Shown in pieces: positions 9,054 to 17,588 of a DNA stretch of 64,000 bases; within the stretch, counting starts at the first letter, position 1; every line of letters starts with the position of its first letter. The translations under genes were made by a program, and so were the position numbers. The notes beneath the pieces are model-generated. The model worked only from the letters and a program-made list of their open reading frames with translations. It made no database searches and had not been told where the DNA came from. Location of the stretch: the IMG/VR virus record IMGVR_UViG_3300035665_003403, positions 84,825-148,824 of that record. One strand, 5' to 3'. The DNA comes from a virus.

Positions 9054-9674
9054 ATGAATAAAAAACAAATTTCTATTGGTATTAGTATTAATGAGGTCGT
9101 TCGTGATTTCATTGGTCAATTAACCTATACCTATAACAAGTATTACCCAGATTTCAAAATTGAAGAAACTGAGTTAACAAACTTTGATTTTCTGAATTCA
9201 TTGTCGGCATTCAAAGATGCTAAAGAAATGAATACTTTTATCTACTCAGAATCAGCAATGGAAATATTCGCTCATGCTGACGTAAAATCGGAAGCCTTAA
9301 AAATACACTTAAATTCATTTATAAGAGATTTAAAAGATTTCTATGATATCGATTTAACTGTTGTAACAAGAGAAGTGGATAAGAGTATCCCAAGCACATT
9401 ATTTTTCCTTTCCAAGCTTGGTTGTAGAGCAACCAATATCAAATTTGTACCAGGTAACGTGGACGAATGGGATGGTATTGATATCTTGATTACGGCAAAC
9501 CCAATAGCCTTGGATAATAAACCAGATGGTAAAATAAGTGTCAAGGTAAAAAGCCCATATAACTCAGAATCAACTGGAACCTATGAGGTTAATGATATCA
9601 TGGAATTAATAACAAACGATGATTTAATTAAAAAAGTAATAACAACAGAACTAACACAATATGAAGAACTTTAA
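9054..9674 (+). CDS. HAD-like fold protein with degenerate active site
   Basis: 206 residues. The overall layout resembles phage HAD/5'(3')-deoxyribonucleotidase-type proteins: an N-terminal strand plus 'E-V-x-R-D-F' helix, a central VVTRE strand, PSTLFFLSKLGC, and a C-terminal DILITANPIAL block. Where active HAD enzymes have DxDxx, this one reads GISINEV, so both nucleophile/acid Asp positions are lost; DILITAN likewise lacks the usual second acidic pair. I infer a catalytically inactive, perhaps structural or regulatory relative. It overlaps the next gene by 14 bases. Confidence 0.45.
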   Translation: MNKKQISIGISINEVVRDFIGQLTYTYNKYYPDFKIEETELTNFDFLNSLSAFKDAKEMNTFIYSESAMEIFAHADVKSEALKIHLNSFIRDLKDFYDIDLTVVTREVDKSIPSTLFFLSKLGCRATNIKFVPGNVDEWDGIDILITANPIALDNKPDGKISVKVKSPYNSESTGTYEVNDIMELITNDDLIKKVITTELTQYEEL

Positions 9675-10023
9675 TATGCTAGAATTCGGAAACAAAACAT
9701 TTTTCATTGACATAGATGCCTTGGAAAAATATGTAACAATGAACCCAGACCCAACTGACGTAGAAACTACAATTTTTGAAAGTTATGATAGTAGTGGTAA
9801 TTTAGTTAGTAGAAATATGACCACAATATCCCCATCAAAAGATAAAACAATAAATTTACCTAAATATGAAACAATACGATATTTTATAGATGTATTGACT
9901 GAAGTTTTTAGTGTTGAAATGGATGAAACTTTGGGTGCTGACAGAGCATTAGATGGGTTAAGCTTCTCACATAAATTGGTAATTAACACCTTACTAAAAA
10001 ACGGAATTATTAAATACAAATAA
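9661..10023 (+). CDS. Hypothetical protein (120 aa)
   Basis: An acidic, soluble-looking protein with no membrane segment or catalytic motif that I recognise. It overlaps the HAD-like gene by 14 bases and is followed 2 bases later by a glycosyltransferase, so it is co-expressed with both. The position between PhoH and the virion genes suggests a phage core-region protein, but no function can be assigned. Confidence 0.6.
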   Translation: MKNFNMLEFGNKTFFIDIDALEKYVTMNPDPTDVETTIFESYDSSGNLVSRNMTTISPSKDKTINLPKYETIRYFIDVLTEVFSVEMDETLGADRALDGLSFSHKLVINTLLKNGIIKYK

Positions 10024-10025
10024 CA

Positions 10026-11135
10026 ATGAAAAACCAATTACTAAACTTAATTGAAAAATTAGAGAATAAAAATTTTAACATTTATTTTTTTACTCTAGAC
10101 ACTAAAGGTGTTGCAACAGCAAGTGTTGCCAACATTTATGAAAATGTTAAAATCCTAAATGAATTAGGGTATAAAGCAAATATATTACACGAAAAAAATG
10201 ACTATAAATTTACTGCTGATGAAAATGGTGGTGGTTTATCAGATTGGTTAGGTGAAGAATATTGCTCACTCCCACACGCATCTATTGAGGGTAAAAATAT
10301 CAATATCAACGCTGAAGACTTTATTATCATCCCAGAAATATTCTTTGGTTTGATGGACCAATTAAAGGGGTTCCAATGTAAGAAGATTGTTTTCTCACAA
10401 GCTTATGATTATATATTAGATATGATTCCACCAGGTAAATCTTGGAATGTGGATTGTGGTTTTAATGATGCTATTACAACATCAGATAAACAAGCCGATT
10501 ACATCAAATCATTGTTTCCATCAGTTAGAACACACATCATTCAACCATCAATCCCAAGTTATTTTAAATCTAGTGATAAACCTAAGAAACCAATCATCTC
10601 TATTGTGTCTAGGAATCAATCTGATATAACTAAGATTGTTAAATCCTTCTATTTACAACACCCAATGTATAAATGGGTTACATTTAGGGAATTACGTGGG
10701 TTAAGTAGAACTGATTTTGCCAAGGCATTAGGTGAGTCTTGCTTGGCTGTTTGGTTGGATACAGCATCTGGTTTTGGTACATTCCCATTGGAAGCAATGG
10801 AGTGTGAAACACCAGTTATTGGCTTACTTCCAACTATGATACCAGAATGGTTAGAAACAACAAATACTGATGGCGAGGTTACTATCGCTAACAATGGGAT
10901 TTGGACAAACACAACATTAATTATTCCAGAATTGATTGCTAAGTTTATGAAAGCTTGGTTAGAAGATTCTGTACCAGCATATCTTACAGATAATATGAAA
11001 CTAACAACAGGGATTTATACCTTGGATAAACAAAAATCTGAGGTTGAAAGAGTTTTCAATACTCTAGTTACAAATAGAGTTAATGAATTAAAACACTTAC
11101 TTCCTGTTGAAGAACCTAACGAAACATCAATTTAA
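10026..11135 (+). CDS. GT-B (GT4-like) glycosyltransferase
   Basis: 369 residues with a two-domain GT-B look. The N-terminal domain has Gly-rich and His/Asp segments (residues 40-110). The C-terminal domain contains PIISIVSRNQSD near residue 182 and SGFGTFPLEAMECETPVIGL near residue 250, the EAMxxGxPVI-type donor-binding motif of GT4 enzymes. It lies among core phage genes and away from the sugar island, so it may glycosylate a virion component or DNA instead of a cell-surface glycan. Acceptor unknown. Confidence 0.7.
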   Translation: MKNQLLNLIEKLENKNFNIYFFTLDTKGVATASVANIYENVKILNELGYKANILHEKNDYKFTADENGGGLSDWLGEEYCSLPHASIEGKNININAEDFIIIPEIFFGLMDQLKGFQCKKIVFSQAYDYILDMIPPGKSWNVDCGFNDAITTSDKQADYIKSLFPSVRTHIIQPSIPSYFKSSDKPKKPIISIVSRNQSDITKIVKSFYLQHPMYKWVTFRELRGLSRTDFAKALGESCLAVWLDTASGFGTFPLEAMECETPVIGLLPTMIPEWLETTNTDGEVTIANNGIWTNTTLIIPELIAKFMKAWLEDSVPAYLTDNMKLTTGIYTLDKQKSEVERVFNTLVTNRVNELKHLLPVEEPNETSI

Positions 11136-11138
11136 AAT

Positions 11139-11669
11139 ATGTTTTCATTTATAAAAAACTATATTAGTAAAATAACTAATAAGATTAAGTTATTTTTTAA
11201 ACCTAAAAAAATTGATGTAAAACCTAAAACTAAAGAACAAATTTTTAACGAAAGGGTAATAAGATTAATTAACGAAGGTAGGGGATATGAATTTGATGGT
11301 AATAGAATTCATTTTGATGAAATTTTTTTAAAAGATTTGAAGATATCCGCAAACAAATATAACTCCTATATCAGGCTTAGACCCAAATTAACTAATTTCG
11401 ATGTAATAATAAATCATAATTCTGAATTAAATCCAGATAATCCAACCAATGAATTATTGGTTTACAGAGATAAATTAAATTCAGATTTAATGCTTAAAGC
11501 AAATTATCGTAACAAAATGAAATACGATAAAATAATAAAAGATATGAATAATGATAGTATAAATAGTAATAGGATAATTAATGAGATAAATAGTAATGAG
11601 ATAAATATCAATAGGTACTATAATCATCCATTTCTAAATCTAAATAATGAAAATAAAAAAGAAGAATAA
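11139..11669 (+). CDS. Hypothetical basic protein (176 aa)
   Basis: A Lys/Asn/Ile-rich protein with a strongly basic N-terminus (FIKNYISKITNKIKLFFKPKK) that could form an amphipathic membrane- or nucleic-acid-binding helix. The C-terminal 50 residues are low-complexity Asn/Ile (SINSNRIINEINSNEININ). It has no known domain that I can see. It sits between two glycosyltransferase genes and overlaps the next by 1 base. Confidence 0.55.
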   Translation: MFSFIKNYISKITNKIKLFFKPKKIDVKPKTKEQIFNERVIRLINEGRGYEFDGNRIHFDEIFLKDLKISANKYNSYIRLRPKLTNFDVIINHNSELNPDNPTNELLVYRDKLNSDLMLKANYRNKMKYDKIIKDMNNDSINSNRIINEINSNEININRYYNHPFLNLNNENKKEE

Positions 11670-12466
11670 TGAAAAAAGAATTTACAATATCTATAGTAAT
11701 CCCAGTACATGAATTAACTGATATTACAAAAAAAACGCTTGAATTAGCTTTAAAAAGTGTTGAAGCACAACAAGTACAACCTAATGAATTAATTATTGTG
11801 GCACCCAAAGATTCTGAAGTCATAACATACTTAAATTCATTACCAGAGTCACCCCTATCAACTATTACTAAGATTATTGAGAATGATGGTAATACTGATT
11901 TTGCCTCACAAATTAACCTAGGTGTTAAATCAGCAACATCTGATTGGGTTAATATCTTAGAATTTGATGATGAACTAGCTAACATCTGGATTAAGAATGT
12001 AAAACAATACGCAACAGCATATGAGGATTGTGATATATACTTACCAATAGTAATAGATGTTAACACCAATAATGAATTCCAGGCTTTAGCCAATGAAGTT
12101 GTTTGGGCTAATAGCTTCTCAGATGAACTAGGTATTCTAGACCACAATGCATTATTAGCTTATCAAAACTTTAAAACGGATGGTATGGCGATTAAAAAAT
12201 CAGTTTTTGAAGAGTTAGGTGGACTTAAGAGTAACGTAAAATTAATGTTTATGTATGAGTTTTTGTTAAGGGCTACATTTTTTTCAAAAAAAGTTATGGT
12301 TATACCAAAATTTGGTTATAAACACATTAATATGAGGGATGGTTCATTGTTTCATACTTACAAACAAACTATTGACCCAGCAGAGGCTAGATGGCTTTTA
12401 TCTATGGCTAAGAAAGAATTTTACTTTAAAAAAGATAGAGATATAACGTATATCACAACTGCTTAA
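11669..12466 (+). CDS. GT2-family glycosyltransferase
   Basis: 265 residues. FTISIVIPVHELTDITKKTLELAL and VQPNELIIVAP form the GT2 N-terminal half, and ILEFDDELANIW near residue 94 carries the acidic metal site. The segment around residues 170-200 (MAIKKSVFEELGGL) matches the common GT2 C-terminal motif. It is the second glycosyltransferase in the core region and overlaps its upstream neighbour by 1 base. Together with the GT at 10026 it may form a small separate glycosylation unit. Confidence 0.75.
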   Translation: MKKEFTISIVIPVHELTDITKKTLELALKSVEAQQVQPNELIIVAPKDSEVITYLNSLPESPLSTITKIIENDGNTDFASQINLGVKSATSDWVNILEFDDELANIWIKNVKQYATAYEDCDIYLPIVIDVNTNNEFQALANEVVWANSFSDELGILDHNALLAYQNFKTDGMAIKKSVFEELGGLKSNVKLMFMYEFLLRATFFSKKVMVIPKFGYKHINMRDGSLFHTYKQTIDPAEARWLLSMAKKEFYFKKDRDITYITTA

Positions 12467-12467
12467 T

Positions 12468-13181
12468 ATGCCACCAAAAAAGAAACCAACAAGTTCTGGA
12501 AATTATTTTGGTGAAAAGGAAGAATTGGCTGTAATTAAACTATTAAGTAGTACAGAAATTAACGAAAGAAGTAAAATTTATAGTGAAGAATTAGTGTTAC
12601 CTATCAATAAAATGATTGAATCCATTATTAGAAAATATAAACTATATAGTAAATTTGATTCATTTGAGGATGTACATGCTGATACAGTATCTTTCTTGAT
12701 TACCAAAGCACATATGTTTGACCACAATAAAGGACATAAAGCATACTCGTATTTAGGTACGATATGTAAAAACCACTTATTAGGTATGGTTGATTCAGAA
12801 AACAAAAAAATAAAAAGAAATATTTCATATGAAGATATTTCTGAATCAATAGAGGATGATGAAAAATTCTCATACACCATTGATTCAAATGGTAAAACAA
12901 TATCGGAAACTATAAATAATTTAATCAAACAAATTGAAATAGAAATCGATAAGGATAGTGGTAAGAAAAAATTAAGTGAAAATGAAATAAAAGTTGGTTT
13001 TGCATTGATTGATATCCTTAAAAATTGGGATAACATATTTTCAACACCTAAACCAGACCACAAATATAATAGATTATCGGCACTTGAAACAATGAGGGAT
13101 TATACTAACTTATCAACAAAAGATATTAGAGTTGCAATGAAAAGATTTAAAAATATTTACCAATTATTGAAGTTTTCTTAG
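12468..13181 (+). CDS. gp55-like late sigma factor (sigma-70 family)
   Basis: 237 residues. Residues about 60-125 (FDSFEDVHADTV, FDHNKGHKAYSYL, then GTICKNHLLG) resemble sigma region 2 as seen in the minimal T4 late sigma factor gp55, including the aromatic-rich core-binding/-10 recognition helix. It would redirect host RNA polymerase to phage late promoters. The C-terminal half is divergent, ending in a helix-turn-helix-like segment (LSTKDIRVAMKRFKNIYQ). The gene lies directly upstream of virion genes. The call rests on motif resemblance, not alignment. Confidence 0.65.
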   Translation: MPPKKKPTSSGNYFGEKEELAVIKLLSSTEINERSKIYSEELVLPINKMIESIIRKYKLYSKFDSFEDVHADTVSFLITKAHMFDHNKGHKAYSYLGTICKNHLLGMVDSENKKIKRNISYEDISESIEDDEKFSYTIDSNGKTISETINNLIKQIEIEIDKDSGKKKLSENEIKVGFALIDILKNWDNIFSTPKPDHKYNRLSALETMRDYTNLSTKDIRVAMKRFKNIYQLLKFS

Positions 13182-13200
13182 TAAAATCAATATTCTTGGA

Positions 13201-13208
13201 TATTTATA
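13201..13208 (+). promoter_or_regulatory. TATTTATA promoter-like motif before virion genes
   Basis: Lies in the 39-base gap after the sigma gene, 12 bases before the start at 13221; it probably drives the virion gene block 13221-16579. Confidence 0.5.
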
Positions 13209-13220
13209 AATAAAAATACT

Positions 13221-13604
13221 ATGCCAAGGAGAGTAAAACAAAAAATAGAATTAAATAAACTTGATAGCCTAGGTGGGTTAGCACAAGAAATATATAATGA
13301 TGCATGTTTACAAATAAAAGATGCACAAGGTGGTATTGATGTACTAACCACTTCAACACTACCAACAGATGTAATTGACCACACAAATATAGCCAAGGAA
13401 AAAGCAAATTTCCTTAAGGTTAAAGATTCAGCTATAAAAATAAAATTAGAAGTAGCTAAATTACAACGAGATATCATACAAAATAATGGTGATACTGATA
13501 AGGTTATAACAGAAAAAACTGGTGGGGCAACTGCCGATGATTTTTCTGAAATTAGAGAAATGTTGAAAAATGGTGGTATGAATAAAAATTTAATTGAAGA
13601 CTAA
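13221..13604 (+). CDS. Hypothetical virion/packaging-associated protein (127 aa)
   Basis: A mostly helical protein with a basic start (MPRRVKQKIELNKL), a central long helix around residues 55-90 (AKEKANFLKVKDSAIKIKLE) and an acidic tail. The helical layout is compatible with a small-terminase-like or head-tail connector protein, but no diagnostic residue identifies it. It overlaps the following virion gene by 1 base and is preceded by a promoter-like motif. Confidence 0.5.
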   Translation: MPRRVKQKIELNKLDSLGGLAQEIYNDACLQIKDAQGGIDVLTTSTLPTDVIDHTNIAKEKANFLKVKDSAIKIKLEVAKLQRDIIQNNGDTDKVITEKTGGATADDFSEIREMLKNGGMNKNLIED

Positions 13605-15013
13605 TGGCAATTATTGACAAAAAAAAGAAAATTTTTGGTGACATTGCAGCCGCTAAAACAATTGTGGATGGGTTACCAAAGTTAAAATTATCTTCATCAT
13701 TTGCTTCAATAACTAATGGTGGTGATTCAATTTCTTTTTTGAGTGATTTATTAAAATCGTTAGTTGGTTATGAAAAACTTAATGATATTATAGTTGATTT
13801 ATTAACTTACTCAATAAATGAGTTAGATTTAACCCTAAAACAATCTATAAAAAATGAATTAAAGTCAATTGTAAATTGTGGTTTAAACCCAAGTATACCA
13901 AGCTATATGTTGTATGGGTCAACTGGAGTTATTACCCCAGTAAAAAAAATAGATTATTTTAATAAGATGTTAACCTCACCAAATAGTTTGGTTGGTTCAT
14001 TAATTTATAAAGATATATCCAATGGATTATCTAGTTCTGATTTCAACACTTTTTTATATTATACAATACAAAATAATGGTACACCACAAAACTGGGGATT
14101 AACCAATAATGGTTTTGATTTATTATCGATTCAATTTAATCAAATATCAACACCAAATAACTCATTAAAAATAACAACATCACAAAATTATGTTGGGTCG
14201 TTAACCGATTTAAATAACTCATATGTTGATAGCTTAAAATTAATCAACACTGAAGGATTATTATTCAATATCCTAGATAATATATTTGGTACCATGTCTA
14301 ACACAATAAATAAAAGTGTTATACAAATAGAAAATGAATTAAGATTAAAAAATATCGTATCGAATATTATTGATAATGATGATGAGGATGAGTCGAAATC
14401 AATATTCGATATAAACACACAAAATATCGAATCTAAAGCCAATTCAATTAAGAATGGTACAAACACATTAAATCTTAATACAAACGTAACCACAAGCATA
14501 CCAATAGACTTATTATCTGATTTAAATTCGTCATTGAATTCAGTTACACAATTAAATGATAAAAAGAATGTATTAACAAGCGGAATAAACTCAATAGGTA
14601 ACACACTAAATAATTTTACTAATAAACCAAATGATGATAAAGCAATAAAATTGAATTTTATTCAAGATATGATTAACCAAATAACCAAATCTTTAACAAA
14701 TGTTATTCTATCACCACCAGTTGTTACAATATTTTTAATAAATTATAAGATAATGTATGGTCAAAATGCCGAATATGTTGATGGGGTTGATTTTTTAAAA
14801 CAAAATAAAACTCTAATTTCAACAATAATCGATAACATTAGAGATTCAATTAGTAAAAAATTATTATCGATTGTTTTAAAAGAAGTAACTAGATTAGCCG
14901 CTGAATCAGCTTTTAATATAGAAACTGAAAAAATAAAAAATAGGTCTGGTCAAATACTTAGTTTAGTTGGTGTACCACAAGATATCATAAGACAAATTAG
15001 TGGATTAATATAA
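13604..15013 (+). CDS. Predicted virion structural protein (469 aa)
   Basis: Ser/Asn/Thr-rich, with alternating beta-rich and helical stretches and no recognised enzyme motif. Residues 60-100 resemble an assembly domain (LLTYSINELDLTLKQSIK), residues 210-330 are predicted coiled or disordered with Asp/Glu clusters, and the C-terminal 100 residues form long helices. It is chained by 1-base overlaps with the genes on both sides, just ahead of the gp5-like hub gene, so a baseplate or tail role is the best guess. Confidence 0.55.
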   Translation: MAIIDKKKKIFGDIAAAKTIVDGLPKLKLSSSFASITNGGDSISFLSDLLKSLVGYEKLNDIIVDLLTYSINELDLTLKQSIKNELKSIVNCGLNPSIPSYMLYGSTGVITPVKKIDYFNKMLTSPNSLVGSLIYKDISNGLSSSDFNTFLYYTIQNNGTPQNWGLTNNGFDLLSIQFNQISTPNNSLKITTSQNYVGSLTDLNNSYVDSLKLINTEGLLFNILDNIFGTMSNTINKSVIQIENELRLKNIVSNIIDNDDEDESKSIFDINTQNIESKANSIKNGTNTLNLNTNVTTSIPIDLLSDLNSSLNSVTQLNDKKNVLTSGINSIGNTLNNFTNKPNDDKAIKLNFIQDMINQITKSLTNVILSPPVVTIFLINYKIMYGQNAEYVDGVDFLKQNKTLISTIIDNIRDSISKKLLSIVLKEVTRLAAESAFNIETEKIKNRSGQILSLVGVPQDIIRQISGLI

Positions 15014-15441
15014 TGAGTGAAAAAATTATTTCAAAAAATAAAGGTATTGGTTCTATAAATAATATTATAAAAACCATTTCAGCTGCATTCAAAACACAAG
15101 AAAAACCAATAGCACCACTACCACCACCATTAATATTAAGTGGTGCTAATTTACGTGTTGGATTAAGTTCAAAAGCTATTGCTGGTAGAGTTATATCCAG
15201 GCTATCTGAAGCTGGATTACCAGTTGGTGATGTATATGCTGATGGACCAAATACATTTGAAGCAGCACTAACAATAACAATTGAAGAAATAATATCAGCC
15301 ATGTTGACTGAAGCTAAAGTTGAACTTGTTATACCACCTGGAACCAATGTAACAACAGTTGGATTAGGAAATTTAGGTATACCAGTAATATCTCAAGGAG
15401 CAACAACAAATATGGGTGTTGGTAATGGAGTTATAAGATAA
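15013..15441 (+). CDS. Predicted baseplate/tail structural protein (142 aa)
   Basis: A short Lys-rich N-terminal region, then a Pro-rich linker (IAPLPPPLIL) leading to an Ala/Val/Gly-rich beta segment that ends VTTVGLGNLGIPVISQ. There is no charge cluster, no signal peptide and no enzymatic motif. Its position inside the four-gene block ending with the gp5-like hub points to a baseplate part. It could be a spike-associated protein, but this is inference from position. Confidence 0.5.
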   Translation: MSEKIISKNKGIGSINNIIKTISAAFKTQEKPIAPLPPPLILSGANLRVGLSSKAIAGRVISRLSEAGLPVGDVYADGPNTFEAALTITIEEIISAMLTEAKVELVIPPGTNVTTVGLGNLGIPVISQGATTNMGVGNGVIR

Positions 15442-15444
15442 GTT

Positions 15445-15633
15445 ATGAATAAATTTGAATCTAAAAACAACAACGAAATACTATTCGAAATTAAGAAAAT
15501 GGAAATCGAACATGAAAGTATTAAACAAAAAATGCTTAAAGACCATGATAGATTAATTGAGGTTGAAAAAGATTTTATTGAAGCTAATATCATTTTAATG
15601 AGTAGACTTAAAGCTAATGGACGGAAAATTTAA
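15445..15633 (+). CDS. Small coiled-coil protein (62 aa)
   Basis: Almost wholly helical, with heptad-like spacing of Ile/Leu/Met (IKKMEIEHESIKQKMLKDH) and alternating Lys/Glu. It begins 3 bases after the previous stop and overlaps the gp5-like gene by 17 bases, supporting its reality. It may be an assembly chaperone or minor baseplate component. Confidence 0.6.
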   Translation: MNKFESKNNNEILFEIKKMEIEHESIKQKMLKDHDRLIEVEKDFIEANIILMSRLKANGRKI

Positions 15634-16579
15634 TATAAACAAACCAAACCCATATCAGTCACATGGTATCCCAAATATATTAGATATAGGTGAAGTTATT
15701 TCCATTGATGACCCAGATGGTACTGGTAGAATAAAAGTTAGAGTAAAGGGGTCAGCTAATTTAGGTGGGAATGATTCGCAATCAACTGATAACATAAATT
15801 TTGCATTCCCATTACTACCCAAATTCTTTCACTCACCAATAAAAAAGGGTGAGGCTGTATTTGTCATGTCATTATCAATCGATGATAAACATACAAATAA
15901 ATTTTATATTGGACCAATTATTTCTCAACTTCAGAAATTACCAAATGACCCATATAATTTTTCAGCTTTTGCTGGTCTTGAGAATAAATTCCAAGGCCCA
16001 GACTCTAATGTTAATACTATACCAGAATTAAATGGTGTTTTCCCAGAAACTCAAGACGTTATTGTTCAAGGAAGAAAAAACGCTGACATTTTATTTAAAG
16101 ATAGTGAAATATTAATAAGAGCTGGTAAGTATTTGAAGAAAATAAAAGATGACAATAACCCATTTGATTTTTCTTTCAATAATAAAACACAAGCCTTTAT
16201 TCAATTAAAGGATAATGTTAAAGTAGATGTTGATAAAGATAATACCCCTATCATGGGTTCTATAGTCAACATAGTTTCAAATAAAATTAACCTATTATCA
16301 TACTCAAAATCACAAATATTTAATATTCCAGTACCAGATGGTATGATTTCAAATGAAACTATGGAACAAATATTAGAAGAAGCTTATAGAGTCCCAAAGG
16401 GTGAAATATTAATAGAGTATCTTGAATTAGCTGAAGCAGCATTGTTATACCATTACCATAATGGTACAACACCAACAGACCTTAAAGGGGATGGAAACCA
16501 AAGCCCAGTTGAAAATTTCAAAAAATTAGGACCAAAATTAAGACAAATTATGTTATCGGATAACGTAAGGATAAATTAA
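15617..16579 (+). CDS. Baseplate hub gp5-like protein (OB-fold, no lysozyme)
   Basis: 320 residues. Residues about 17-75 (NILDIGEVISIDDPDGTGRIKVRV, read as two pieces in the OB-fold pattern, then FAFPLLPKFFHSP and KKGEAVFVM) match the N-terminal OB-fold domain of T4 gp5 and related spike/hub proteins. T4 gp5 is 575 residues and carries a lysozyme domain plus a triple-stranded helix; neither is visible here, so tail-lysozyme activity must come from elsewhere or be absent. The gene ends a virion block and is convergent with an HNH gene 5 bases away. Confidence 0.7.
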   Translation: MDGKFNINKPNPYQSHGIPNILDIGEVISIDDPDGTGRIKVRVKGSANLGGNDSQSTDNINFAFPLLPKFFHSPIKKGEAVFVMSLSIDDKHTNKFYIGPIISQLQKLPNDPYNFSAFAGLENKFQGPDSNVNTIPELNGVFPETQDVIVQGRKNADILFKDSEILIRAGKYLKKIKDDNNPFDFSFNNKTQAFIQLKDNVKVDVDKDNTPIMGSIVNIVSNKINLLSYSKSQIFNIPVPDGMISNETMEQILEEAYRVPKGEILIEYLELAEAALLYHYHNGTTPTDLKGDGNQSPVENFKKLGPKLRQIMLSDNVRIN

Positions 16580-16584
16580 ATATT

Positions 16585-17322
16585 TTATTTACCTCTATTT
16601 AAATTACCCTCATATATAACACCATTTATTTCTCTTGTTGTTGCCCATAGGGGTCTTAAGTTAGATAATGCGTTTACAACAGATGGTAAACTATCTTTAT
16701 CAAATTCACAAACTTTCTTGATGTGGTCAACATGCCATTCACCATGATTATCCCAACTCATACCTTCAGTAAATAAAGATGATATATGATTTTTAAGTTC
16801 TAAAGCTGAATAACCTAGTAAATCAATAGTTTTACCGTTTTTACTCATGCCGATTCTCCTTAAAGCTGACCTCAAAACTTCTCTCCAAGCAAACACATGT
16901 GGGTTCATTTTTTTTATTTTTACCATAGATTTCCTACGAGTTTCTTTTAATTTTTCTGGATTTAATTCACAATATTTTTTTTGATAATCCTTTATTTTTT
17001 CTGGATTTGATTCACGATATTCTTTTTGTTTTAATAAAATAGTTTCTTTGTTTTCGTTATATTGTTTAATCCCATTTTCTTTAATCTTTTTTGAGTTAGC
17101 TTCACGATATTTTTTACTATATTCACGTATTTTCTCTTTATTTTTAATTTTATGTTTATGATAAGCATTATTTCTACTTTCTTTTACTTTTTCTGGATTA
17201 TTTATACAATATTCTTTACGTTTTAATAAAGTTTTTTGTTTATTTTTTTCGTAACTTTTTTTACTTTTTTTACGCTGAGCTTCTTTCTTCTCTTCTTCTG
17301 TAAAATACTTTTTTACACTCAT
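16585..17322 (-). CDS. HNH homing endonuclease with tandem basic repeats
   Basis: 245 residues. The C-terminal 70 residues hold the HNH nuclease: WHVDHIKKVCEFDKD (catalytic His/Asp), then NLRPLWATTREING (conserved Asn-Leu-Arg-Pro-Leu). The N-terminal 140 residues consist of about six imperfect repeats of roughly 20-24 residues around a KQKEYRESNPEKIK-like unit, probably a DNA-contacting helical array. It is inserted on the strand opposite to the surrounding virion genes, typical of free-standing phage homing endonucleases. A ribbon-helix-helix gene ends 2 bases upstream of its start. Confidence 0.8.
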   Translation of the reverse strand: MSVKKYFTEEEKKEAQRKKSKKSYEKNKQKTLLKRKEYCINNPEKVKESRNNAYHKHKIKNKEKIREYSKKYREANSKKIKENGIKQYNENKETILLKQKEYRESNPEKIKDYQKKYCELNPEKLKETRRKSMVKIKKMNPHVFAWREVLRSALRRIGMSKNGKTIDLLGYSALELKNHISSLFTEGMSWDNHGEWHVDHIKKVCEFDKDSLPSVVNALSNLRPLWATTREINGVIYEGNLNRGK

Positions 17323-17324
17323 GA

Positions 17325-17486
17325 TTATTTACTTGTCATATCTTCTTTCATTATTAATCTTATACGTTTACTCATTGAGTACCCATTTTTATCGCAAAAA
17401 AGTTTAAACTCATCTTTAAATTCTTTTGTCATTCTTATAGGAAATATTTCATCCATTTCATTTTTATAAATTCTTGGTCTTGCCAT
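17325..17486 (-). CDS. Small ribbon-helix-helix protein
   Basis: 53 residues, starting MARPRIYKNEMDEIFPIRM: a basic N-terminal arm, then a PIRMT beta strand followed by two helices (KEFKDEFKLFCDKNG, then SMSKRIRLIMKED), the classic Arc/CopG/MetJ ribbon-helix-helix layout that binds DNA as a dimer. The stop lies 2 bases before the HNH start, so the two genes form an operon. I infer that it autoregulates or otherwise limits the homing endonuclease. A promoter-like motif sits 15 bases upstream. Confidence 0.7.
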   Translation of the reverse strand: MARPRIYKNEMDEIFPIRMTKEFKDEFKLFCDKNGYSMSKRIRLIMKEDMTSK

Positions 17487-17501
17487 ACTATTTTGTTTAT
17501 A

Positions 17502-17509
17502 CATAAATA
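17502..17509 (-). promoter_or_regulatory. TATTTATG promoter-like motif of the RHH-HNH pair
   Basis: Reverse-strand TATTTATG within TATATTTATGTATAA, 15 bases before the ribbon-helix-helix start. Confidence 0.45.
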
Positions 17510-17565
17510 TACAAAATATTTTGAAAAAATAAAGTTAATGAATAATTTATTTATAAGTTTATAGA

Positions 17566-17573
17566 TATTTATA
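17566..17573 (+). promoter_or_regulatory. TATTTATA promoter-like motif
   Basis: Lies 15 bases before the structural gene at 17589, back to back with the reverse-strand motif at 17502-17509. Confidence 0.5.
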
Positions 17574-17588
17574 GATAAATCAATAATC

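Noticed and set aside
13221-13604. Terminase small subunit gp16
   Set aside because: Helical and in a plausible neighbourhood, but no diagnostic sequence; left as hypothetical.
15617-16579. Tail lysozyme domain in the gp5-like protein
   Set aside because: No lysozyme catalytic motif or triple-helix repeats are visible in its 320 residues.
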